The position numbers were made by a program, and so were the translations under genes. A stretch of 64,000 nt of DNA from Sphaerisporangium sp040649355 (GTDB lineage Bacteria; Actinomycetota; Actinomycetes; Streptosporangiales; Streptosporangiaceae), in NCBI RefSeq assembly GCF_043197795.1, contig NZ_JBICTU010000011.1, forward strand, positions 124,001-188,000, written 5' to 3'. Shown piece by piece: positions 51,083 to 59,051 of the stretch. How positions within the stretch are numbered: the first letter of the stretch is position 1; every line of letters begins with the position of its first letter. Below the pieces are notes generated by a model. The model was not told the origin of the DNA and did no database searches. It saw nothing but the letters and a program-made list of their open reading frames with translations.

Positions 51083-54070
51083 ATGCGCTTACCCCGTTCC
51101 TGGGTGGCGGCTGTCCTGTTATGCCTTCCCTTGTCCGTGCTCTCGCCCCTGGCGGCGCAGGCCGAACAATCCGTGCAGATTGCGAAATATGACTTCGAAG
51201 ACGGCACCACGCAGGGATGGGGGCCACGGGGTTCCGGGGTCGCGGTCAGGGTGGCCCCGGACACCGCCCATTCGGGGAGCGGCTCCCTGCTGACCACCGG
51301 CAGGACCGCGACCTGGCACGGCGCCACCATCAGCCCGCCGCTGGAGAAGGGGGTGACGTACGCGGTCACCGCCTACGCCCGCCTCGCCGCCGGGCAGCCG
51401 TCCAGCACGATCGCGCTCACCGCGCAGCGCACCCCCGCGGGCGGGACGACCACCTACGAGCGGGTCGGCGCCGCCACGGTCACCGACGCGGCCTGGACGG
51501 AGATCGCCGGCACGTACACCTACACAGAGGACTCCACCGAGCTGCAGCTGTACGCCGAGAGCTCGGACGCCACCGGCGAGTACTACCTGGACGACATCAC
51601 GATCACCACGGACACCGATCCCGGGCAGTCGGGCGTGACCAGCGACTTCGAGAGCGGCACCGCGCAGGGATGGACGTCGCGCGGCTCGGCCACGCTGACG
51701 GTCAGCACGGCTGAGGCCCACGGCGGCGCCGCGAGCCTGCTGGCCACGGGCAGGTCGGCCTCTTGGGACGGCCCCTCGCTCAACGTCCTCGGCAAGATGA
51801 CCAAGGGATCGAAGTACACGCTGTCGCTGTGGGTGCGGCTCGGGCCGGACACGGCCTCGGGCGAGCTGGGCCTGTCGGTGGAGCGGCGCCTCGCCGGCAC
51901 CGCGAGCTACGACCGGGTGGTGGCGCCCACCGCGATCACCGCCGGGCAGTGGGTGGAGCTGAAAGGTTCATACACGCCGGCCTACGACGTGGACTTCCTC
52001 AGCGTCTACGTGGAGTCCGGAAGCGGCGCCTTCCCGTTCTCGATCGACGACTTCACACTGGCGTACGTGCCGCCGAAGCCGATCGAGACCGGTATCCCCT
52101 CGCTCAAGGACAAGCTCTCCTTCGACATCGGAGCGGCCGTCGCGCGCGCCCAGACCCTGGGTGAGCACGGGAGCCTGCTCACCAAGCACTTCGACAGCGT
52201 GACCCCGGGCAACGCGCTGAAGTGGGACGCCACAGAGCCCCGCGAGGGCGAGTTCACCTTCGGTGACGGCGACTACCTGGTGGACTACGCCACCGAGCAC
52301 GGCCTGAAGTTCCGAGGTCACACGCTCGCCTGGCACAGCCAGACCCCCGACTGGGTGTTCAAGGACGGCGACCGCGACCTGACCGCCACCCCGGCGGACA
52401 AGGCGCTGCTGCTGAAGCGGCTGGAGAACCACGTCAGAGCGGTCGTCGGCCGCTACAAGGGCAGGATCCAGACCTGGGACGTGGTCAACGAGGTCGTGGA
52501 CGAGAACCAGCCCGACGGCATGCGCCGCAGCCCGTGGTTCCTGGTCACCGGCTACGACTTCATCCGCACGGCGTTCCGCGTCGCCCACGAGGTGGACCCG
52601 GCCGCCAAGCTGGTGCTCAACGACTACAACACCGAGCTGCCGCGCAAGCGCCAGGCCGTCTACAACCTGGTGAAGAAGCTCAGGGGCGAGGGAGTGCCGG
52701 TGAACGCCGTCGGCCACCAGCTCCACGTCAACATCGAACAGGCCCCGGCCTCGGAGATCGAGAAGACCATCGAGCTGTTCGCCGGGCTCGGGGTCGACCA
52801 GCAGGTCACCGAGCTGGACGTCAGCGTCTACACCGACTTCGTCTCCTCCTACACCGCCGTGCCGGCCGAGGTCCTGGCCCAGCAGGGGTACCGGTACAAG
52901 GAGATCTTCGACGTCTTCCGCCGTCAGGCCTCCCACCTGTCGTCGGTCACGGTCTGGGGCCTCGGCGACGACGGAACCTGGCTGTCGTCCTTCCCGATCA
53001 CCCGGCTCAACCCGCCGCTGCTGTTCGACGACGAGCTCCAGGCCAAGCCGGCGTACTGGGGCGTGGCCGACCCGTCCCGCCTGCCGCCGCTCACGCGCAG
53101 GCTCGACGCGCCGAAGGCGACCGTCAAGGTCGACGGAGAGCGCGAGCGGCAGTGGGACCTGCTGCCCGACGCGCCGATCGCCCGGGTGGGCGACCTCGCC
53201 GCCGGGTTCCAGGCCCGCTGGTCGCCCGCCGGCCTCGCCGTGCTGGCCGAGGTACGCGACCCGACGTGCGACAAGGCGGACACGGTGACCGTGCGGCTCG
53301 GTGGCACCGCGTACGTCATGAAGCGCGACGGGCGTGCCCGATGGTTCGACACGCGGGCCGCCAAGGGCGGCTACCGCGTGGAAGCGCTCCTTCCCGCCGA
53401 GGCGGCGCTCGGCGGGAAGGTCCCCTTCGAGTTGGTCGCGCACGACGCCAAGGGAGAGGTCTCCTGGAAGGGCGAGCTGACCCTCACCGCGGCGGTGCGT
53501 CAGACCACGGCCCCACGGGGCACGCCGGTCGTGGACGGGGTCGCCGACGCCGCCTGGGCCAGGGCCCCGGAGATCCGCACCGCCACCTGGATCCAGGGCA
53601 CCACAGGCGCCACCGCCACCGTACGGGCGCTGTGGGACTCAGGGCACCTGTACGTGCTCGCGCGCGTCACCGACCCGGCGCTCAGCGAGGCGTCGCCGAA
53701 CCCGTGGGAGCAGGACTCCGTCGAGATCTTCGTCGACCCCGGGAACGGCAAGACCAAGGGATATGACGATGACGACGGGCAGTACCGCGTCTCCTTCTCG
53801 GGGAAGCGGACCGTCGGCGGCACCTTCGACGCCTTCGCCGTCAAGGACAACCTGACGAGCGCGGCGAAGGTCGTGCCTGGTGGCTACGTCGTCGAGGCGT
53901 CCATCAAGCTGCCGACCATCACCCCGGCCAAGGGCGGCCTCCTCGGCTTCGACATCCAGGTCAACGACGCGACCGCCGCCGCCCGTACGGCAGCCGTGAC
54001 CTGGAACGACTCCTCCGGCCAGTCGTACCTGAGCACGGCCGGCTGGGGGGTGCTGGAACTGACCGGTTGA
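51083..54070 (+). CDS. Secreted multidomain GH10 endo-beta-1,4-xylanase with CBMs
   Basis: 995 residues. Signal peptide to AQA (about 29). Two CBM4/9-like carbohydrate-binding modules follow (about 33-175 and 190-335), starting YDFEDGTTQGWG and SDFESGTAQGWT, which look like an internal duplication. The GH10 barrel is about 345-665, with acid/base E470 in WDVVNEVVDE and nucleophile E577 in VTELDVSVY. The C-terminal ~320 residues contain CBM9-type sequence (PVVDGVADAAWARAPE, DSVEIFVDPGN) preceded by a shorter related segment. It degrades xylan outside the cell. The ATG follows GAGGAG and lies 17 nt after the GH5-like stop, so it is co-transcribed. Confidence 0.95.
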   Translation: MRLPRSWVAAVLLCLPLSVLSPLAAQAEQSVQIAKYDFEDGTTQGWGPRGSGVAVRVAPDTAHSGSGSLLTTGRTATWHGATISPPLEKGVTYAVTAYARLAAGQPSSTIALTAQRTPAGGTTTYERVGAATVTDAAWTEIAGTYTYTEDSTELQLYAESSDATGEYYLDDITITTDTDPGQSGVTSDFESGTAQGWTSRGSATLTVSTAEAHGGAASLLATGRSASWDGPSLNVLGKMTKGSKYTLSLWVRLGPDTASGELGLSVERRLAGTASYDRVVAPTAITAGQWVELKGSYTPAYDVDFLSVYVESGSGAFPFSIDDFTLAYVPPKPIETGIPSLKDKLSFDIGAAVARAQTLGEHGSLLTKHFDSVTPGNALKWDATEPREGEFTFGDGDYLVDYATEHGLKFRGHTLAWHSQTPDWVFKDGDRDLTATPADKALLLKRLENHVRAVVGRYKGRIQTWDVVNEVVDENQPDGMRRSPWFLVTGYDFIRTAFRVAHEVDPAAKLVLNDYNTELPRKRQAVYNLVKKLRGEGVPVNAVGHQLHVNIEQAPASEIEKTIELFAGLGVDQQVTELDVSVYTDFVSSYTAVPAEVLAQQGYRYKEIFDVFRRQASHLSSVTVWGLGDDGTWLSSFPITRLNPPLLFDDELQAKPAYWGVADPSRLPPLTRRLDAPKATVKVDGERERQWDLLPDAPIARVGDLAAGFQARWSPAGLAVLAEVRDPTCDKADTVTVRLGGTAYVMKRDGRARWFDTRAAKGGYRVEALLPAEAALGGKVPFELVAHDAKGEVSWKGELTLTAAVRQTTAPRGTPVVDGVADAAWARAPEIRTATWIQGTTGATATVRALWDSGHLYVLARVTDPALSEASPNPWEQDSVEIFVDPGNGKTKGYDDDDGQYRVSFSGKRTVGGTFDAFAVKDNLTSAAKVVPGGYVVEASIKLPTITPAKGGLLGFDIQVNDATAAARTAAVTWNDSSGQSYLSTAGWGVLELTG

Positions 54071-54078
54071 CCCTGGCA

Positions 54079-54115
54079 CCGGCCGGTACGGGGGATCGGT
54101 TCCCGTACCGGCCGG
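54079..54115 (+). terminator. 14-bp perfect stem-loop after the xylanase gene
   Basis: Arms 54079-54092 and 54102-54115 pair perfectly around a 9-nt loop, starting 8 nt after the xylanase stop. It is a likely terminator or attenuator before the GH43 gene. Confidence 0.65.
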
Positions 54116-54162
54116 GCTCCGGGAGGTACGGGGAGTGGTCCTCCTACCGGCCCGGCTCCGGA
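54106..54162 (+). repeat. Near-identical direct repeats in the xylanase-GH43 spacer
   Basis: TACCGGCCGGGCTCCGG at 54106 recurs with one change at 54145-54161. The first copy overlaps the 3' arm of the stem-loop. Confidence 0.5.
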
Positions 54163-54190
54163 AGACGATCAACGAGAAAGGCCGCGTGCG

Positions 54191-55723
54191 GTGCGCTTCA
54201 GCAACCCGATCCTGCCGGGGTTCCACCCGGACCCGTCGATCTGCCGGGTGGACGACGACTACTACCTGGTGACCTCGACCTTCGAGTGGTTCCCCGGCGT
54301 GCCGATCTTCCACAGCAAGGACCTGACGCACTGGCGGCAGATCGGGCATGTGCTCGACCGGGCGTCCCAGCTCCCGGTCGACGGCGTACGGCCGAGCGGC
54401 GGCATCTACGCGCCCACGCTCAGACACCACGACGGCGTCTTCTACATGATCACGACCTTGGTGGACGGGCTGATGGAGACGGGCAACTTCCTCGTCACCG
54501 CCACCGACCCCGCCGGGCCGTGGAGCGAGCCCTACTGGCTGCCGGAGACCGAGGGGTTCGACCCGTCCCTGTTCTTCGACGACGACGGCCGGGTGTGGGC
54601 GCACGGCACCCGCCCCGCCCGGCCCCAGCGGTACGAGGGGCACACCGAGATCTGGCTGCGCGAGCTGGACCTCGACGGCATGAAGCTCGTCGGCGAGGAG
54701 CACGTGCTCTGGGACGGCGCGGTCAAGGGCGCGATCTGGGCCGAGGGGCCGCACCTCTACAAGGTCGACGGCACCTACTACCTGCTGGTGTCCGAGGGCG
54801 GTACCGAGCACGACCACGCCCTGAGCGTCGCCCGCGCGGACACGGTGGCCGGGCCGTACACCGGGAACCCGCGCAACCCGGTGCTCACCCACCGCAACCT
54901 CGGCCGCGACCATCCCATCGTGGGCACCGGCCACGGGGACCTGGTCCAGACGCCGGGCGGGGAGTGGTGGATGGTGCTCCTCGCCATGCGGCCGTACGGC
55001 GGCTACCACTACAACCTCGGCCGCGAGACCTTCCTGACCCGGGTGCGCTGGGAGGAAGGGTGGCCCGTCCCCGGCCCGGTCGAGCTCACCGCCGAGGGGC
55101 CGGATCTTCCCCAGCACCGTTGGCCGGCCGAGCCCGCCTGCGACAACTTCGACGCCGTACGGCTGGCGCCCGGCTGGAACCACCTGCGCACGCCGCGCGA
55201 GCCGTACTGGACGCTCACCGAGCGCCCCGGGCACCTGCGCCTGCGGGGGCGGCCGGAGTCGCTCACCGAGTGGACCAACCCGAGCCTCGTCGCCCGGCGG
55301 CAGTGCCACGCCCACTTCGCCGTGCACGCCGCGATGGAGTTCACCCCCTCGGGTGGTGAACGCGCCGGTCTGGCCCTGCTTCAGAACGACGACTTCCACA
55401 TCCTGCTGGTGATGACCACCGGCGGCCTCGTCGTGATCAGGAGGGAGGGCGGCGTCGACCGCACGCTCGCGCAGGCGGACGTGCCGGGTGGCCGGCTCTG
55501 GCTCGGCGTCGAGGCGCACGAGCAGGAGTACCAGATGTCGTACGCGACCTCGCCGGGGGACTGGCACCCGCTGGGCGACCCGGTGGACGGCCGGATCCTC
55601 AGCACCTCCCTCGCCGGAGGCTTCATCGGCGCCTGCATCGGCATGTACCTCTCCGGCGAAGGCCACCCCACCGGCAACATCGCCGACTTCGACTGGTTCG
55701 AATACCTCCCTCTTTCGCACTGA
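54191..55723 (+). CDS. GH43 family beta-xylosidase/arabinofuranosidase
   Basis: 510 residues, no signal peptide. The five-bladed propeller start NPILPGFHPDPSICR holds the general-base Asp (about residue 14). The pKa-modulating Asp lies in FDPSLFFDDDGR and the acid Glu in WAEGPHLYK (about 184). A C-terminal beta-sandwich begins near residue 320 (CDNFDAVRLAPGWNHLRTP) as in bifunctional beta-xylosidase/alpha-arabinofuranosidase enzymes. The GTG at 54191 follows AGAAAGG. It probably cleaves imported xylo-oligosaccharides in the cytoplasm. A decayed relative of its 3' half lies at 61172-61472. Confidence 0.93.
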   Translation: MRFSNPILPGFHPDPSICRVDDDYYLVTSTFEWFPGVPIFHSKDLTHWRQIGHVLDRASQLPVDGVRPSGGIYAPTLRHHDGVFYMITTLVDGLMETGNFLVTATDPAGPWSEPYWLPETEGFDPSLFFDDDGRVWAHGTRPARPQRYEGHTEIWLRELDLDGMKLVGEEHVLWDGAVKGAIWAEGPHLYKVDGTYYLLVSEGGTEHDHALSVARADTVAGPYTGNPRNPVLTHRNLGRDHPIVGTGHGDLVQTPGGEWWMVLLAMRPYGGYHYNLGRETFLTRVRWEEGWPVPGPVELTAEGPDLPQHRWPAEPACDNFDAVRLAPGWNHLRTPREPYWTLTERPGHLRLRGRPESLTEWTNPSLVARRQCHAHFAVHAAMEFTPSGGERAGLALLQNDDFHILLVMTTGGLVVIRREGGVDRTLAQADVPGGRLWLGVEAHEQEYQMSYATSPGDWHPLGDPVDGRILSTSLAGGFIGACIGMYLSGEGHPTGNIADFDWFEYLPLSH

Positions 55724-55819
55724 AGCCCCGATCTCGGGCACGACCCGTTCGATCGAGGCCTCGGTGAGCAGAGGAGATGCGCGCCCTGCCCACCGACGCC
55801 GGAGGGACGTTGAACGAAA

Positions 55820-56008
55820 TCAGAAGGGGTCAGGCAGGAGCCAGGAAATCGGCTTGATCTTGGAGACACTGACGGACATGCCGACGAGTTTCGTGTCGAC
55901 TGTCGCGACGTCGGTGATGTGCAGGCGCTCGGCCATCGCGATCACGGCTGCGTCGACTACCCCATCGGTGCGCCGCAGGATGATCAAGCTCCGCCAGAAG
56001 GCCTCTGG
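55820..56008 (-). pseudogene. Remnant of a PIN-domain (VapC-like) toxin, C-terminal part
   Basis: An open stretch of about 62 codons with no start, preceded in frame by a stop at 56009-56011. It reads RRTDGVVDAAVIAMAERL and then TDVATVDTKLVG, which matches the C-terminal half of PIN-domain nucleases, where the acidic residues bind metal. The end SWLLPDPF is also family-like. The N-terminal half with the first Asp is missing, and no antitoxin gene is present. It cannot encode an active toxin. Confidence 0.65.
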
Positions 56009-56036
56009 TCACCAGTTACGAGTCAGTAATTGATGG

Positions 56037-56274
56037 TCAGTGAGCGGCCTTAACCGCGAGTAGGTCAACCAGAAAGACAAGCGACTCATTCGGCGGGATC
56101 GCACGTTTTCCGGCTGCGCCGTAGGCCCGCCGCGGCCGGGATGGCGAGTTCGCCGGGCCACCGACCTTATGCCACGCAGACCCTTGTCCCAGCCCTCGAT
56201 GACCTGGCCCACCCCAACACAAAGGTGAACGGGGCTTGCTGATGCCAGGACGCGTCGAACGCAGGTGCAGGCAT
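56037..56274 (-). pseudogene. Frameshifted FKBP-type peptidyl-prolyl isomerase
   Basis: Three reading frames must be joined to recover an FKBP sequence: PAPAFDASWHQQAPFTFVLG, then GQVIEGWDKGLRG, then RRAYGAAGKRAIPPNESLVF plus VDLLAVKAAH to the stop. These are the family's conserved active-site blocks in the right order. At least two frameshifts and the loss of the N-terminus make it non-functional. Confidence 0.75.
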
Positions 56275-56421
56275 GAACCCGGTGCGCGCCCCGGCCATCT
56301 CCCCGCTAAATAATTGTCCAACATTGTTCACGTTAGTACGTCAATGTGCCTGCTTGACGTGATTTGTACTTTTCTTCCAGACTTGCGAACCCTGATCACC
56401 CGCCAGGAAGGACCGTCACCC

Positions 56422-58797
56422 GTGTTAACAGCCTCGACCGCCTACCAGAGACGAGTAGGCATCGTCGCCCTTTTGCTCGCGTGCCTCGCCGCGATCGGGC
56501 TGCCGGTCGCCCACGCCGAGCCGAGCTCTGACGACAGCGTCTCCGTCACGGTCATGAACACGACCGATCTACATACCCACCTCTTCAACTGGGACTACTA
56601 CGCGGATAAACCGGACACAGGGCGTGGCCTGGCCAGGGTCTCCAGCCTCATCGAGAAGGTCCGGGTCGAGAAGGGCCGAGACCACACTCTGCTGCTCGAC
56701 AACGGCGACACGATCCAGGGCACGCCGCTGGGTAGCTACTACGCCAGGACCGAGCCGATCACCATGGGTACGATCCACCCGATGGCCGAGGCGATGAACG
56801 CGATCGGCTACGACGTCATGACCTTGGGCAACCACGAGTTCAACTACGGGATCGAGACTCTGCGAGCGTTCGAAAAGCAGGTCGACTTCCCGATACTCGG
56901 CGCCAACGTTCACGACTGGAACAGCGGCGAGCCCGCTTTCACCCCCTACATCATCAAGACGATGTCGATCGAGGGGCACGATCCGATCCGCGTGGGCATC
57001 CTCGGTCTGACCACACCCGGCTCCGCCATCTGGGACAAGTCCAACGTTGAAGGGCGGCTTCGCTTCAACGGGATCGTCGAAGAAGCGAAGAAGTACGTAC
57101 CGATCATCCGCGACCAGGGTGTGGACATCCTCGTCGCCTCCGTCCACTCCGGCACCAGCACGGGCTCGTCGTACGGCGACCAGATCCCGTTCCCCGAGAA
57201 TGCCTCCACGCTGCTCGCCCAGGAGGTCCCCGGCATCGATGTGATCATCGCCGGGCATTCTCACAGCGAGATCCCGCAGCAGTTGGTCACCAACAAGGCC
57301 ACCGGTAAGCAGGTGCTTGTCACCCAGGCAGGCTCCTGGGGCAAGGTTCTCGGTGTGGTCGACATCGATCTCGCGAAGGTCGACGGTCAGTGGAGCGTCG
57401 CCTCGAAGTCGTCCAAGCTGCTGCAGGCGAGCACCGCGACCGACGACCCGAAGATCATCGCGTTGACCGCCGCGGCGCAGCAGAAGGTGGTCGATCACGT
57501 CAACGGTGTCATCGGCACGTCTCTCGGGACCATGCCGATGCGGGAGGCCCACTACAAGGACGTCGCCGCACTGGACTTCATCAACTACGTCCAGGCGGAG
57601 GTCGTGAAGAAGGGCCTGGCGGGCACGCCCGAAGCATCCCTTCCGGTCCTCTCCCTGGCTGCGCCTTTCGACGCCAAGGCCGTCATCCCGAAGGGGAACG
57701 TCACGATCCGTGACATGGCGGGAGCGTACATCTACGACAACACGCTGATCGGCGTGAAGATGAACGGCGCCCAGATGAAGGACTTCCTGGAGTGGTCGGC
57801 GAAGTTCATGAAGCAGGTGTCGGTTCCCGGCCCGTACAGGCCGGGCACCGTGACCGGTAACGGCCCGGCGTACAACTACGACGTCGCACGGGGACTGACC
57901 TACGACATCGACGTCTCCAAACCCGGTGGGGAGCGGATCATCAACCTCTCCTTCAACGGGGCGCCCCTGGACCCCGCCCAGGAGTTCGTGGTCGCGACCA
58001 ACAACTACCGCCAGAACGGCGGCGGCAACGCGCCCCACATCGCCACCGCGCCGATCGTCTTCAACCCCCTCACCGAGGTGAGGGACGAGATCATCGACTG
58101 GGTGGTGGAACACGAGACCATCGACCCGGCCGCGTTCGCGCGTGTGGACTGGCGTCTGGTGTACAAGGGCGAGCCGGCCCTGGTCCTGGACACCGTCGCC
58201 ACTCTGACCCCGAGCTCCACCGAACTCAGCTTCGGAAATCAGCCGACCGGGGAGCAGAGCGACCCGATGGCGGTGCGCTTCACCAACACCAGCCAGCCCA
58301 CGATCACCGTCAACTCCGTCGAAGTGCCCGCGGGCTTCGTCGTCTCCGATGACACGTGCCAGGGCCGGCAGCTTGCCTCGGGTGCCTCCTGCAGCGTGTC
58401 CATGGCGTTCAAGCCGACCGCCGGTACGACCTACACCGGAAATCTGGTCGTCCGAAGCACCGCCGCCAACAGCCCGACCACGGTGGCACTCAGCGGAACC
58501 GCACTCGGTGTTCCGCTGACCGTGACCACCTCGTCCCGCTGCGTGGGCACGTCGGCGTACGTGGCGGTGACGGCCGTCAGCGGCGCCTCCGTGCCGGTGA
58601 ACGTGACGCTGTCGACCCCCTACGGTTCCAAGACCGTGGCCGACGTCGCCCCGGGCAAGCAGGCGTACCAGTCCTTCAACACCCGGACCGGGCGGCTCGC
58701 CGCTGGCACGGTGAACGTGACGGGCACCGCGACGATCGGTGGCAAGCAGGTCACCTCGTCCTACGACGCCGCCTACACCGCGACCAGCTGCGCCTGA
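56422..58797 (+). CDS. Secreted 5'-nucleotidase/2',3'-cyclic phosphodiesterase
   Basis: 791 residues. Signal peptide ending HAEP near residue 33. The metallophosphatase domain has the dimetal ligands in TTDLHTHL, DNGDTIQGTPL, GNHEFNYG and AGHSHSE. The 5'-nucleotidase C-terminal domain follows (about 330-590, with NGGGNAPHI near the substrate pocket). A choice-of-anchor/ASH-type beta domain comes next (LSFGNQPTGEQSDPMAV, CSVSMAFKPT) and then a last beta domain of about 90 residues. It releases phosphate and nucleosides outside the cell. The GTG at 56422 has GGAAGG 9 nt upstream; in-frame codons further up have no signal-peptide logic. There is no cell-wall sorting signal. Confidence 0.93.
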   Translation: MLTASTAYQRRVGIVALLLACLAAIGLPVAHAEPSSDDSVSVTVMNTTDLHTHLFNWDYYADKPDTGRGLARVSSLIEKVRVEKGRDHTLLLDNGDTIQGTPLGSYYARTEPITMGTIHPMAEAMNAIGYDVMTLGNHEFNYGIETLRAFEKQVDFPILGANVHDWNSGEPAFTPYIIKTMSIEGHDPIRVGILGLTTPGSAIWDKSNVEGRLRFNGIVEEAKKYVPIIRDQGVDILVASVHSGTSTGSSYGDQIPFPENASTLLAQEVPGIDVIIAGHSHSEIPQQLVTNKATGKQVLVTQAGSWGKVLGVVDIDLAKVDGQWSVASKSSKLLQASTATDDPKIIALTAAAQQKVVDHVNGVIGTSLGTMPMREAHYKDVAALDFINYVQAEVVKKGLAGTPEASLPVLSLAAPFDAKAVIPKGNVTIRDMAGAYIYDNTLIGVKMNGAQMKDFLEWSAKFMKQVSVPGPYRPGTVTGNGPAYNYDVARGLTYDIDVSKPGGERIINLSFNGAPLDPAQEFVVATNNYRQNGGGNAPHIATAPIVFNPLTEVRDEIIDWVVEHETIDPAAFARVDWRLVYKGEPALVLDTVATLTPSSTELSFGNQPTGEQSDPMAVRFTNTSQPTITVNSVEVPAGFVVSDDTCQGRQLASGASCSVSMAFKPTAGTTYTGNLVVRSTAANSPTTVALSGTALGVPLTVTTSSRCVGTSAYVAVTAVSGASVPVNVTLSTPYGSKTVADVAPGKQAYQSFNTRTGRLAAGTVNVTGTATIGGKQVTSSYDAAYTATSCA

Positions 58798-58858
58798 CCG
58801 GACCGGCGGTGGCCGCGGTAATGCGCCGTAGGTGCCCGGGGACGCCGCCTTCAGCGAA

Positions 58859-58887
58859 CCGGGGCCGGTCGATTCGGCCGGCCCCGG
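58859..58887 (+). terminator. Stem-loop after the nucleotidase gene
   Basis: A perfect 10-bp GC stem with a 9-nt loop, 61 nt after the stop codon. Confidence 0.6.
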
Positions 58888-59051
58888 CCCTGCACCCATA
58901 AACGGAGCGATCCGCCCGGCACGGCGACCGTACGGAGTGAAACTTTCACCGACGGTTGACGCCCGTGGCGCACAGCCCGCAGGATCATGGGGTCTCCCTG
59001 GTCAGGAGGGGGCGTCGACTGAATTGCCGCTACCCATGACGAGGTGTGCCC

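Larger units (their letters stand above)
55724..56421. other. Region of gene remnants between GH43 and nucleotidase genes
   Basis: About 700 nt without an intact gene. It carries minus-strand remnants of a PIN-domain protein and an FKBP isomerase (listed separately). The last ~100 nt are AT-rich and should hold the nucleotidase promoter, with TTGACG near 56354 as a possible -35. Confidence 0.6.

Noticed and set aside
51968..55741. 491- and 700-residue minus-strand frames opposite the xylanase and GH43 genes
   Set aside because: They are antisense to genes with clear catalytic residues and show no domain of their own.
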